From the NCBI RefSeq assembly GCF_000711875.1, contig NZ_JONM01000010.1, positions 1 through 64,000 on the forward strand: a stretch of 64,000 nucleotides of DNA, given 5' to 3'. The DNA comes from Andreprevotia chitinilytica DSM 18519 (GTDB lineage Bacteria > Pseudomonadota > Gammaproteobacteria > Burkholderiales > Chitinibacteraceae). A model generated the notes under the pieces. It saw only the letters and a program-made list of their open reading frames with translations. It made no database searches and was not told the DNA's origin. The position numbers and the translations under genes are program-made. Position 1 is the first letter of the stretch. Each line of letters begins with the position of its first letter. This document shows positions 8,263 to 16,270 of this stretch, one piece after another.

Positions 8263-9576
8263 TTATTCAGACTCCCGCCCCAACCCATACTTCTTGATCT
8301 TGTCGTACAGCGTCTTTCGCGGCAGGCCGAGTGAGACGCTGGCGGCAGTCACCTGACCCGCGGCATGCAGCAAGGCATCCTCGATCAGATTCTTCTCGAA
8401 GCGCTCGACCAGCGCCGGCAGATCAAGCGACAACTCGCTGGCCGGCGCGTCGTCCAGCAAGCCCAGCACGAAGCGATCCGCCATATTGCGTAGCTCGCGC
8501 ACATTGCCCGGCCAAGGATGCAACATCAATTCACGCAAGCGGCTCTGCGGCACGATCGGCGCGGGCCGGTGGTAACGCAAAGCCGCCTGCAGCACGAAGT
8601 GTTCGAACAACAGCGGGATATCTTCGCGCCGCTCGCGCAAGGCCGGCAGGTTGAGGGTGACGACGTTGAGCCGGTAATAGAGATCAAGACGAAACTGCTG
8701 CTGATCGCTCAGCTGCTTGAGATCGCTCTTGGTGGCGGCCACCATGCGGCAATTGACCGGGATGGCGACATTGCCGCCGAGCCGTTCCAGCTCGCGCTCC
8801 TGCAGCACCCGCAACAGTTTCACCTGCAGCGTGATCGGCATGCTTTCCAGCTCATCCAGAAACAGCGTGCCGCCATTGGCATACTCGATCTTGCCGATGC
8901 GGCGCTTGGCTGCGCCGGTGAATGCGCCAGCTTCGTGGCCGAAGATTTCGCTTTCGAACAGCTGCTCCGGCAACGCGCCGCAATTGAGCGCCACGAAAGG
9001 TTTGTCGGAACGGCTGCTGTATTCGTGCAGGCACCGCGCCACCAGCTCCTTGCCGGTGCCGGTTTCGCCGAGGATCAACACATCGGCATCGGTATCGGCC
9101 ACATCGGTAATGCGGCGGCGGATTTGCTCGATGCCCGGCCCGCGCCCCAGCAAACGCCCCTCGATGCCGGAGCGACGCTGCAACTCGCGGCGCAGCTGGC
9201 GGTTTTCCAGCACCAGCGCCCGCTTTTCCTGCGCCCGCCGTACCACCTCGACCAGTTGCTCGGACGAAAACGGCTTCTCGATGAAGTCGTACGCGCCATC
9301 GCGCATCGCCTGCACCGCCATCGCCACATCGCCGTGGCCGGTCACCAGCACCACGGGCAGCTCCGCATCGTTGGCGACGCTTTTCGCCAACAGCTGCAAC
9401 CCGTCCAGCCCCGGCAAGCGCACATCGCACACCACGACACCGGGAAAATCCGGCCGCAACAGTGGCAGCGCCGATTCGGCATCGGCAAAGACTTCGACGT
9501 CGAAACCGGCCAGCTCCAGCGTCTGGCTGCCGGCATGGCGGATCATGGCTTCGTCGTCGATCAGCAGGACTTTCAC
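8263..9576 (-). CDS. Sigma-54-dependent response regulator, DctD-like (NtrC family)
   Basis: Response regulator of 437 residues. The receiver domain (1-120) has acidic residues D7/D8, phosphoacceptor D51 (VVVCDVRLPG) and K101. The AAA+ sigma-54 interaction domain (about 140-375) has Walker A GETGTGKE at 170-177, an intact GAFTGA loop at 217-222 that contacts sigma-54, and FLDELESM Walker B. The C-terminus carries a Fis-type helix-turn-helix (ASVSLGLPRKTLYDKIKKYGL). I use the GTG at 9576, with GGGAG upstream; a longer frame would extend into the REP repeat. It is paired with the kinase upstream. The closest named relative by architecture is DctD; dctA at 55448 is a plausible target, and the adjacent ABC importer is another. 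Confidence 0.88.
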   Translation of the reverse strand: MKVLLIDDEAMIRHAGSQTLELAGFDVEVFADAESALPLLRPDFPGVVVCDVRLPGLDGLQLLAKSVANDAELPVVLVTGHGDVAMAVQAMRDGAYDFIEKPFSSEQLVEVVRRAQEKRALVLENRQLRRELQRRSGIEGRLLGRGPGIEQIRRRITDVADTDADVLILGETGTGKELVARCLHEYSSRSDKPFVALNCGALPEQLFESEIFGHEAGAFTGAAKRRIGKIEYANGGTLFLDELESMPITLQVKLLRVLQERELERLGGNVAIPVNCRMVAATKSDLKQLSDQQQFRLDLYYRLNVVTLNLPALRERREDIPLLFEHFVLQAALRYHRPAPIVPQSRLRELMLHPWPGNVRELRNMADRFVLGLLDDAPASELSLDLPALVERFEKNLIEDALLHAAGQVTAASVSLGLPRKTLYDKIKKYGLGRESE

Positions 9577-9599
9577 AATCTCAGGACTCCCAAACAATT

Positions 9600-9685
9600 C
9601 GTAGGTTGGGTTGAATGAAATGAAGCCCAACGTTGACCGTGCCCCACGAGTGCTGGGCTTCGCTACGCTCAACACCAACCTACAC
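9600..9685. repeat. REP-like palindromic pair between kinase and regulator genes
   Basis: The left part (9600-9631) begins CGTAGGTTGGGTTGA and the right part (9650-9685) ends with TCAACACCAACCTAC. The two halves also share AGCCCA/TGGGCT. This is the GTAGGTTGGG type of REP element common in beta- and gammaproteobacteria. It lies between the kinase stop and regulator start, so it is transcribed in the operon and could affect relative expression. Confidence 0.75.
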
Positions 9686-9696
9686 GTCTTGATCCT

Positions 9697-11523
9697 CTAC
9701 AACGCAGCCAACAGCGCCACTTCAAAACATGCGCCGCCATTCGGGCCATTGCTGGCAAGCAAGTTGCCACCAAAATCACGCACGATAGAGAGCGAAATCG
9801 CCAGCCCCAGTCCAAGCCCTTCGCTATCGCCCTTGGTGGTGAAGAAGGGATCGAACAAGCTCGGCAGATGCTCGGGCGAAATGCCGGGGCCGTTGTCCGT
9901 GACCGTGATGCGCACTTTGCCATCATCACGAAGCACATTCACCGAGATCGCCGCGTCGGGCTGATCGCGCACCGCATCGAGCGCATTGCGCAGCAGATTG
10001 ATCAGTACTTGCTCCAGTCGCACCGGGTTGCAGGACACCTGCACGCTTTCATCTGACTGGCGGATATCCAGCACCACCTGCTGCTGGCGTAGACGCTGCT
10101 CCAGCAATAGTTGTGCGTTGGCGATGGCTTGCTTCACCAATACCGGCTCGGCCACGCTGTCGCTCTTGCGGGCGAAGGCGCGCAATTGGCCGGTGATCTT
10201 GCCCATGCGTGCAGTGAGTTGGCTGATGTGCAGCAGATTGTCGCCAACCGCTGCGGTGTTGCCACGCTCCAGCAACAGCTTGGCGTTGTCGGCCAGTGCG
10301 CGCATCGCCGTCAATGGCTGGTTCAGCTCATGGGTCACGCCTGCTGCCATCTGGCCGAGCACGGCGAGTTTGCCGGCTTGGACCAGTTCGTTTTGCGCGG
10401 CCCGCAGATTGGCTTCGGTGCGGATGCGTTCGGCGATTTCGCGCTGCAGCTGGTCGTTGGCATCGACCAGCTCATGCGTGCGTTCAGCCACCTTCTGCTC
10501 CAGCTCATCATGCGCCTGCCTAAGTGCGGCGCTGGCGCGCAGGTTGTCGCGAATGCGCCGCCGCCGTTGCCGCCAGAACAGCCACCATGACAGCAGCGCC
10601 AGCAAGCCCAGCGCAGTGCCCACCACAGCTCTTGCCACCACCTGCCGCACGGGTGCGAGATCGGTCAGCAGCACGATCTGCCAATCGAGATCAGGCAGCT
10701 TGATGGTTTGCATCAATACGTCGATCCGGCGTGCCTCGCTCTGCAAAAACGCCCGCTCGGTATCGTGATCGATGGTTTGCCGCCCCACGAGTCCCAGTTC
10801 CGGAAAGACATTGCGACCGTATTGGCGGCTGTCTTCGATATAGCGCAGCGTTTCGGCCGGCAGCGGCGCCAGCGTGCGCCATTTCCAATCGACGTCGGTC
10901 GCGAGAAAGGCCACGCCATCGCGATCGGCCACCAGCATGTGCTCGCCACCCAGCCGCCAGTTGTGTTCCAGCGCATCCAGACTGACCTTGGCGACGACCA
11001 CGCCGACAATCCGCTCGCCATCGCGCACCGGGTAAGACAGAAAATAGCCCGGTTGCAGCGTGGTGAAACCGACGCCGTAAAAACGCCCGGCATGGCCTTC
11101 GCGGGCTTGCAGGAAGTAAGGCCGGAACGCGTAGTTGTTGCCGATGTAGCTCAGCGGGGTATCCCAATTGCTCGACGCCAGCGCGAGGCCGTTGGCATCC
11201 AGCAGATAGAGCGAATTCGATTGCGCGGCCTTGTTGACCGTCGCGAGGTAGCGGTTGACCTTGTCGCGCTGCACGGCATCCTGCGGTGCGCGCAGCAATG
11301 CCACCAACCCGGGTTGGGTCGACACGACAAAGGGCAGCCAGGTGAAGCGGTCGACCGCGTTGCGCAGGCTGCCGGTGTAGACATCGAGCCGATGGCGGCC
11401 GGCATCACGCAGGCGTTCCAGTTCATTGCGTTCGCTCCACGCCGCAGCCAGCCACAACAGGCCGGCTGCGATGCAGATACCTGCGAAGGTCAGAAGAATG
11501 CGCGCCGGCCTGCCTGTGCTCAT
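9697..11523 (-). CDS. Sensor histidine kinase, DctB-like
   Basis: Membrane kinase of 608 residues. TM helix at about 8-28; a periplasmic double-Cache sensor region (about 30-285) with the FRPYFLQA/GYFLSYPV pattern of dicarboxylate sensors; a second TM near 290-312 (GTALGLLALLSWWLFW); then a coiled coil (LEQKVAERTHELVDAND). The HisKA phosphoacceptor is in AGVTHELNQPL. The ATPase domain has the N-box NLLRNALDAV, G1 VTDNGPGI and G2 GLGLAIS. The layout matches DctB, which senses C4-dicarboxylates, although the ligand here may instead relate to the ABC importer encoded just upstream in the same direction (20-base gap). Confidence 0.88.
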   Translation of the reverse strand: MSTGRPARILLTFAGICIAAGLLWLAAAWSERNELERLRDAGRHRLDVYTGSLRNAVDRFTWLPFVVSTQPGLVALLRAPQDAVQRDKVNRYLATVNKAAQSNSLYLLDANGLALASSNWDTPLSYIGNNYAFRPYFLQAREGHAGRFYGVGFTTLQPGYFLSYPVRDGERIVGVVVAKVSLDALEHNWRLGGEHMLVADRDGVAFLATDVDWKWRTLAPLPAETLRYIEDSRQYGRNVFPELGLVGRQTIDHDTERAFLQSEARRIDVLMQTIKLPDLDWQIVLLTDLAPVRQVVARAVVGTALGLLALLSWWLFWRQRRRRIRDNLRASAALRQAHDELEQKVAERTHELVDANDQLQREIAERIRTEANLRAAQNELVQAGKLAVLGQMAAGVTHELNQPLTAMRALADNAKLLLERGNTAAVGDNLLHISQLTARMGKITGQLRAFARKSDSVAEPVLVKQAIANAQLLLEQRLRQQQVVLDIRQSDESVQVSCNPVRLEQVLINLLRNALDAVRDQPDAAISVNVLRDDGKVRITVTDNGPGISPEHLPSLFDPFFTTKGDSEGLGLGLAISLSIVRDFGGNLLASNGPNGGACFEVALLAAL

Positions 11524-11543
11524 TGTGGGATTGGCGAGGGGGA

Positions 11544-12338
11544 TCAGTCGGTGGTCAGGCCGCGTAACTCGGCCTGTTGGTGGCGTTGCTGTTCTTCCAT
11601 CACCAATTCCGCCAGTTCGCGCTTGAGGGCATTGAACCCGGCCGCACTCGGATCGCGCGGGCGCGGAATATCGACCAGAACGTCACGTTTGACGGTGCCG
11701 GGACGATAGGTGAGCACGATGATGCGGTCGGCAAGATAGATCGACTCCTCGATGCTGTGGGTGACGAACAGGATGGTCTTTTTATGCTCTTCCCATATTT
11801 TCAGCAACTCATCTTGCAAGCTGCGGCGGGTGAGCGCATCGAGCGCGCCGAAGGGCTCATCCATCAGCATGATGGGTGAATCGAGCGCCAGAATGCGCGC
11901 AATGGCCACCCGCTGCCGCATGCCACCTGACAAATCCTTCGGATAGCGGTCGCGGAATTCGGTCAGCTTGAGCGTTTCCAGCAGCTCGGCCACCTTGGCA
12001 TCGATCTGCGCCTTGGGCGCGTTCTTGATCTTGAGGCCGAAGGCAATGTTCTGCGCTACCGTCATCCACGGGAACAGCGCGTACTCCTGAAACACCATGC
12101 CACGATCCGGCCCGGTATCGGTGATGGTCGCACCATCCACCATGATCCGGCCGCTCGATGGCAGCGAGAAACCCGCCACGGCATTGAGCAGCGTCGATTT
12201 ACCGCAACCGGATGGCCCGAGCAGACAGACGAATTGCCCGCGCGGAATCTCCAGATTGATATCACGCAGCGCCACCACATCGTCGCCCGGCGTTTTGAAC
12301 ACTTTGCTGACGTGTTCGACTTTGATTTGTGCAGTCAT
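11544..12338 (-). CDS. ABC transporter ATP-binding protein (NitT/TauT family)
   Basis: ATPase of 264 residues energising import of a nitrate-, sulfonate- or taurine-like solute. Walker A is GPSGCGKST near residue 40, the Q-loop is in MVFQEYALFPW, the signature is LSGGMRQR near 138, Walker B is IMLMDEPFGALD and the switch His is in FVTHSIEES. The LDALTR and AYLADRI-like D-loop region (IYLADRIIVL) is typical of SsuB/TauB. Encoded downstream of its permease, with a 120-base palindromic insertion between them. Substrate not determinable from the sequence alone. Confidence 0.88.
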   Translation of the reverse strand: MTAQIKVEHVSKVFKTPGDDVVALRDINLEIPRGQFVCLLGPSGCGKSTLLNAVAGFSLPSSGRIMVDGATITDTGPDRGMVFQEYALFPWMTVAQNIAFGLKIKNAPKAQIDAKVAELLETLKLTEFRDRYPKDLSGGMRQRVAIARILALDSPIMLMDEPFGALDALTRRSLQDELLKIWEEHKKTILFVTHSIEESIYLADRIIVLTYRPGTVKRDVLVDIPRPRDPSAAGFNALKRELAELVMEEQQRHQQAELRGLTTD

Positions 12339-12355
12339 TATTTCGAATCTCCGTT

Positions 12356-12459
12356 ATTTCCGGCCGCATTCAGTCGAGGGCGCGAAGACGGAGCGCAGAC
12401 AGTACAAGTGGTACGGCCAGCGACGTCGACAAAGCCATCGGCTGAATGCGGTCGGAAAT
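12356..12459. repeat. Inverted repeat with 18-bp arms in the ABC operon
   Basis: The arm at 12356-12373 (ATTTCCGGCCGCATTCAG) is the reverse complement of 12442-12459 with one mismatch. The 68-base interior is unlike the flanking genes. The right arm reaches the permease stop codon. This separates permease and ATPase genes in a single transcript and looks like a dispersed mobile palindrome (REPIN/MITE-like), though no transposase is present. Confidence 0.65.
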
Positions 12460-13280
12460 CAGTGTTCCAAACCGCGATGCCAGCGCAGCAGATGGTTATT
12501 CAGCGCATTCATCGCCGTATCGATCGCCAAGCCCAAAATGCCGATCGTCAACATGCCGGCGATGATCTTGTCGGACCAGAAATACTCGCGCGCCTCCAGA
12601 ATGCGGAATCCCAGACCGTTATTGACCGCAATCATTTCGGACACGATCACCACGATAAAAGCGGTGCCAACGCCGATACGCGCGCCGGAAAAGATGTAGG
12701 GCGTTGCGGCCGGCAGGATCACCTTCACGAACAGGGTGGATTGCCCGGCACCCAGGTTGCGCGCCGCCCGCAGATAGATCGAATCGACCTGCCGCACCCC
12801 GGCGATGGTATTCATCAACACCGGAAAGAACGCGCCGAGCGCAATCAGGAAAATGGCTGGGGCATTACCCAGACCAAACCACAGAATCGACAGCGGGATA
12901 AATGCAATCGGCGGAATCGGCCGCAGCACCTGGATCAGCGGATTGAACCAGCCGTAAACCCGCTTGCTCGCCCCCATCAACAGCCCCAGCGGCAGAGCCA
13001 GCACCGCCCCCACGAGGAAGCCGACGATCACCCGATACAGCGTGCCGATCGCATCATGAATCAACTCGCCCGATACCAGCCACTTGGCGTAACTGCCCTG
13101 CGCCGGATCGTAGGCTTCCATCGGCATCAGATAGGCATACCAGCGCTGCAGCACCTGCCACGGCGAGGGCAGGATTTGCGGATTGAGCCACCCCGCCACC
13201 GCCGCGCCCTGCCACAGCGCGACGATCAGCAGCGGCACCCACAAGCCACGCGCGGCGCGGCTCAATGTCCCCTTGTTCAT
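12459..13280 (-). CDS. ABC transporter permease (NitT/TauT family)
   Basis: Inner-membrane permease of 273 residues with about six membrane helices (for example GLWVPLLIVALWQGAAVAGW and VIVGFLVGAVLALPLGLLMG). The EAA loop that docks to the ATPase appears near residue 172 (YLRAARNLGAGQSTLFVKV). A PIPPIAFIPLSILWFGLG block is characteristic of SsuC/TauC. I chose ATG 13280, preceded by a GGGGATAAGG ribosome site; it starts 10 bases after the binding-protein stop. Confidence 0.88.
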   Translation of the reverse strand: MNKGTLSRAARGLWVPLLIVALWQGAAVAGWLNPQILPSPWQVLQRWYAYLMPMEAYDPAQGSYAKWLVSGELIHDAIGTLYRVIVGFLVGAVLALPLGLLMGASKRVYGWFNPLIQVLRPIPPIAFIPLSILWFGLGNAPAIFLIALGAFFPVLMNTIAGVRQVDSIYLRAARNLGAGQSTLFVKVILPAATPYIFSGARIGVGTAFIVVIVSEMIAVNNGLGFRILEAREYFWSDKIIAGMLTIGILGLAIDTAMNALNNHLLRWHRGLEH

Positions 13281-13290
13281 CCTTATCCCC

Positions 13291-14262
13291 TTACTGAACA
13301 TTCAACGATTTTTTGGCCTGTTCCAGCAGATCGAGCTTCACCCAATCCTTGGCCACCGGCGGCTTGGCCATCTTGCCGACGCCGTACTTGGCCATCAGAT
13401 CGGTGGTGATCTGCATGTGTTCGATGCTCAGGTTGTAATAGAAGGGCGAATTGCCGATGGCGTCCTTGTAGTCCTCCGGCGTGATCTGGCCCTTGAACAT
13501 CGTGGTGCGCACGTAGTTCTCGGCCAGTTTGGGGTCATCCATGAAGGCCTTGGTGGCTTGTACGAAACACTTCATGAACTTCTCGGCCAGCGGGCGCTGG
13601 GTGTTGTACATCTTCTCGGTCATCACCAGCGTGCGGATCGGCTCGCCGATCGCTGTGTCATAAGGCTTGAGCAGCTCCACGCCGAAGCCTTTGTTGATGG
13701 CTTGCGATGCCTGCGGCTCGGATTGCGCCATGCCGTCGATTTGCTTTTGCATCAACGCCTGATTCAGATCGGCAAAAGGCAAATAGACGATCTGCACATC
13801 CTTGCCGGGTTTTTCCGACCAGGTGAGGTTGGCCTTGGCGAGCTCGGCCATCAGCAGCAAATCTTGCGCGCCGCCACGGGCCACGCCGACAGATTTGCCC
13901 TTGAAGTCCGCCACTTTCTTGATCGGCGAATTGGGCTGCACCACGATACGTGCACCGCCCTTGGCAAAACCGGCCACGGCGTACACCGGCACGCCCCCGG
14001 CCCGGCCGGCAATCGCCGCATCCGCGGCACTGGCCGCCACATCGATCTCACCAGCGATAACGGCCGGCATGATGTCCAAACCCTTGGCGAACATCCGCTC
14101 CTGCACCTTGATGCCGCACTTGGGTGCGATCTCCTTGATGTACGACACCGCGCCGTAATGCGCGAACTTGAGGTTGCCCAAGCGGATCACGTCGTCTTCA
14201 GCGTGGGCGGACAAAGCGGTAACGGCCAATGGGCTGGCGAGCAGGAGGGAAATCAGTTTCAT
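13291..14262 (-). CDS. ABC transporter periplasmic substrate-binding protein (NitT/TauT family)
   Basis: Periplasmic receptor of 323 residues with a 21-residue signal peptide ending in SAHA. The NMT1/SsuA-like fold shows in LGNLKFAHYGAVSYIKEIAP, the GEIDVAASAADAAIAG ligand-loop region, GKSVGVARGGAQD, and ADLNQALMQKQIDGMAQSEP. These are typical of receptors for nitrate, aliphatic sulfonates, taurine or thiamine precursors. It is first in the leftward run SBP-permease-ATPase-kinase-regulator, which suggests that importer and sensor respond to the same nutrient. Substrate unassigned. Confidence 0.86.
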   Translation of the reverse strand: MKLISLLLASPLAVTALSAHAEDDVIRLGNLKFAHYGAVSYIKEIAPKCGIKVQERMFAKGLDIMPAVIAGEIDVAASAADAAIAGRAGGVPVYAVAGFAKGGARIVVQPNSPIKKVADFKGKSVGVARGGAQDLLLMAELAKANLTWSEKPGKDVQIVYLPFADLNQALMQKQIDGMAQSEPQASQAINKGFGVELLKPYDTAIGEPIRTLVMTEKMYNTQRPLAEKFMKCFVQATKAFMDDPKLAENYVRTTMFKGQITPEDYKDAIGNSPFYYNLSIEHMQITTDLMAKYGVGKMAKPPVAKDWVKLDLLEQAKKSLNVQ

Positions 14263-14411
14263 CGTTGCGACTCCGTAATCGAGTGGTGAGCACTACGCAA
14301 AACCGGACGCGGCAAAGGCCGACGGCTGCGGATTCAACCTTATCTTATGCAATAAGCCTGCCAGCACCGTGCCAAGTGGTGACTACATCGCAAACCCTTG
14401 GCAACAAACGA

Positions 14412-14440
14412 GAAAAAGGGCGGGAGCATGCTCCCGCCCT
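14412..14440 (-). terminator. Intrinsic terminator after the TraB/GumN gene
   Basis: A perfect palindrome (arms AGGGCGGGAG and CTCCCGCCCT, CATG centre), followed on the minus strand by five T residues. It ends the leftward TraB/GumN transcript before the ABC operon promoter region. Confidence 0.8.
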
Positions 14441-14511
14441 GTAGGCATTATGGCGAAACTACGGAATTGACTGGTTGGTTGGCGGCGGAAATCCGCCAGA
14501 GAGTTTGCGTT

Positions 14512-15552
14512 TTATTGAACTGCTGTTGCTGGCGGTGTTGCCTTCGCCTGATTCTGAATCGACGGATTGAATGGAATGGCCGTCACTTCGTAGCCACGTT
14601 GTTTCAGCAATGCAGGCAGACCGATCTTGCCAACCATATGCAAACTGCCAACAGCGGCGAACACCATATTGCCTTGACGGTGTAAGGCATCGATGGAATC
14701 GGCCAGACCGGGATTGCGATCGTCCAGCATGCGCTTCATTTCTGCTCGCTCATCAGCGGTATTCAGACAATCGCACCAGCTAGCGTAGCTCTCCATTTCA
14801 TCGATTTTCGATTGCGCCCATGCCTGGGCCAGCCGATTGGCTATCCTGCGGCCCTTGCCGCTTTCAAGCGACTCCAACGCATCCGTGATCATCTTTGGTT
14901 TTACGACGCCATCAAGACCAAACAACGCTTGCATCTGAAGCTCGGGGGTTTCCATGGACTTCACTTCCTTGCCCGTATTGTGACCAACGCCGGACAGCAT
15001 GCCCTCCACGGCGTAGTCCCCTTCCAACCCATCTGGCCGCACGCTCAGCAATTCGAGCGTGACCATCAACATTGCCGGATGAATTTTGCTCATCGCGGCC
15101 TCTGGCATGCATACCGCATCCATTTGTTTTTTCACGCGTGGTTTGAGCGACTCGGGGATTTTCCCGGCACTTTTCGTGACCAGGCTCGCTATTTTTTTCT
15201 GGATTTCAGGATCCAGCGGGTCCATTTCCAGCGCGATGGTTTGGCTCGATAGCAAGGCTGCCTTTACTTGCGGGCCGGGCATGATCCAGTCTGCTTTGCC
15301 CACATGCACCGTGCCATACAGCCAGGAATCATGCCCGCCCTTGCTGATCTTCCACAAAAAACCACGATCCACTGCTTCCGCCTGAAGCTTCTGGAATTGC
15401 TCAGCGGTGGGCATCTGCACGGGTGGGGGACAGTCTGCGGCAACGACATACTGAGCAGTGCCGGCCAGTGCCAGGCAAGCCGCCAGACCAAGCGCTAGTT
15501 TCCTAAACAGGGCAGTGAAGTGATGCAACGGGTATCTCCTTGATGCAGGCAT
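14512..15552 (-). CDS. TraB/GumN family protein
   Basis: Exported protein of 346 residues with a signal peptide (about 1-38, ending VVAAD). TraB/GumN hallmarks are present: WKISKGGHDSWLYGTVHVG near residue 70 (the first GxxH motif), IALEMDPLD, and the second GxxH-type motif VGSLHMVGKIGLPALLKQRG near residue 305. The family is proposed to be a metal-dependent, Tiki-like hydrolase or protease, but most bacterial members are uncharacterised. Four cysteines, including a CDC pair, may form disulfides. Single-gene transcript with its own terminator. Confidence 0.85.
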   Translation of the reverse strand: MPASRRYPLHHFTALFRKLALGLAACLALAGTAQYVVAADCPPPVQMPTAEQFQKLQAEAVDRGFLWKISKGGHDSWLYGTVHVGKADWIMPGPQVKAALLSSQTIALEMDPLDPEIQKKIASLVTKSAGKIPESLKPRVKKQMDAVCMPEAAMSKIHPAMLMVTLELLSVRPDGLEGDYAVEGMLSGVGHNTGKEVKSMETPELQMQALFGLDGVVKPKMITDALESLESGKGRRIANRLAQAWAQSKIDEMESYASWCDCLNTADERAEMKRMLDDRNPGLADSIDALHRQGNMVFAAVGSLHMVGKIGLPALLKQRGYEVTAIPFNPSIQNQAKATPPATAVQ

Positions 15553-15707
15553 TCGAGTTCGGCCTGCGGATTGGTTCTACATCGGCCGATACCTTATACC
15601 AACCATGCAAAAAACCTAACACCAAGATCAGTTCACGTAGCCCAAAGGCATTTTGCGGCCGGGGCTCCCTAACATGCGCCATCTCCGGGCTACAGGTTTC
15701 GCGCTGC

Positions 15708-15735
15708 TTGACCATGCAGGATTGGCTGGGATACT
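15708..15735 (+). promoter_or_regulatory. Putative promoter of the C4-like RNA locus
   Basis: The -35 box TTGACC (15708-15713) is spaced 16 bases from GATACT (15730-15735), a 4/6 match to the -10 consensus. The expected start near 15742 lies just ahead of the first pair of target sites (15768-15789), as needed for a transcript containing both target and antisense elements. Confidence 0.45.
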
Positions 15736-15767
15736 TTTCACCGTCGCGTTCAATAGCGCGATCGGGT

Positions 15768-15789
15768 TTGAGAGCCCGGTTAATGTAGG
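15768..15789 (+). promoter_or_regulatory. Upstream target-site pair of the C4-like RNA
   Basis: TTGAGAG (15768-15774) and AATGTAGG (15782-15789) are perfect complements of the two antisense segments in the C4-like fold (15901-15907 and 15888-15895). The same pair recurs downstream at 15934-15940 and 15965-15973. In phage P1 the equivalent sites are called b and a. Confidence 0.65.
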
Positions 15790-15794
15790 CGGAC

Positions 15795-15820
15795 AACCGC
15801 TGCACAGCGGTTTATTTTTT
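15795..15820 (+). terminator. Intrinsic terminator inside the C4-like leader
   Basis: AACCGCTG and CAGCGGTT flank a CA loop and are followed by TATTTTTT. It sits between the first target-site pair and the C4-like fold, so transcription may be attenuated here before the RNA and the downstream gene are made. Confidence 0.7.
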
Positions 15821-15850
15821 CGTCCGTCAACACCCTTGGTACGTCCTCAA

Positions 15851-15926
15851 TGGCGGAGCAGGGTGGGGAGCCTTCGGGCTGCCGGTTCCTACATTCCGGT
15901 CTCTCAACCCTTCCTTGCGCCCGCCA
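15851..15926 (+). ncRNA. C4-like antisense RNA
   Basis: A multibranch fold. The outer stem is TGGCGG (15851-15856) with CCGCCA (15921-15926); the second stem is AGGGT (15860-15864) with ACCCT (15907-15911). A UUCG-capped hairpin has arms AGCC/GGCT (15869-15880). A hairpin with arms CCGG/CCGG (15882-15899) presents the loop TTCCTACATT. Loop bases 15887-15895 (TCCTACATT) are complementary to AATGTAGGA at 15965-15973, which includes the start of the AGGAGG ribosome site of the next gene. Bases 15901-15907 (CTCTCAA) are complementary to TTGAGAG at 15934-15940. This matches the P1/P7 C4 antisense design. Family assignment is from memory; the complementarity is seen directly. Confidence 0.7.
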
Positions 15927-15947
15927 CCTTCGTTTGAGAGCGAAGCG

Positions 15948-15975
15948 GCGGGTAAAAACCCGCAAATGTAGGAGG
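15948..15975 (+). promoter_or_regulatory. Leader hairpin and AGGAGG ribosome binding site under C4 control
   Basis: The hairpin GCGGGT/ACCCGC (15948-15963) directly precedes AATGTAGGAGG. The Shine-Dalgarno AGGAGG (15970-15975) overlaps the predicted antisense target 15965-15973. Pairing with the C4 loop would block ribosome access at the ATG at 15981. Confidence 0.6.
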
Positions 15976-15980
15976 CTCTC

Positions 15981-16268
15981 ATGCCCAATGCACCTCAAGG
16001 TACGCCCGCACCACCACTCCCCCGCTACGCCTCTACACCTCGCTCGATCGGCCGTACCGCCGACGACTTTGCCCGTTATGGCATCGAATGCATCGACGAA
16101 CTCGGCCGGCTGTTCCAAATCCTCGCCCGCATCGTCGATCCCGGCTCCGCTGCGTACCAGCTGACACAAACGGGTATCTCGCTGGCTCAGGAGCGACGCA
16201 GCGCCATCGACATGGCGCGGGTCAATGAAAAGGCATTCAGGGAGTTCAGAGAGAAAGACAGGAAGTAA
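15981..16268 (+). CDS. Small hypothetical protein controlled by the C4-like RNA
   Basis: Protein of 95 residues, soluble, without signal peptide. A Pro-rich N-terminus (about 1-22) is followed by a helical region (TADDFARYGIECIDELGRLF) and a basic C-terminus. I do not recognise a family. The start is secure: AGGAGG lies 5 bases upstream of ATG. The C4-type control region suggests a product whose expression must normally be held low; in P1 the equivalent gene is the antirepressor operon, but nothing here resembles an antirepressor. No phage structural or integration genes are nearby, so it may be a domesticated remnant or a free-standing regulated gene. Confidence 0.65.
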   Translation: MPNAPQGTPAPPLPRYASTPRSIGRTADDFARYGIECIDELGRLFQILARIVDPGSAAYQLTQTGISLAQERRSAIDMARVNEKAFREFREKDRK

Positions 16269-16270
16269 AA

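Noticed and set aside
12234-14289. Long plus-strand frames (391 and 368 codons)
   Set aside because: They overlap the ABC permease and binding-protein genes on the other strand and have His/Arg/Gln-rich shadow composition.
15851-15926. Group II intron, tRNA-like or glycine riboswitch interpretation of the branched fold
   Set aside because: No catalytic core or conserved aptamer bases; the exact complementarity of the loops to flanking sites is better explained by a C4-type antisense RNA.
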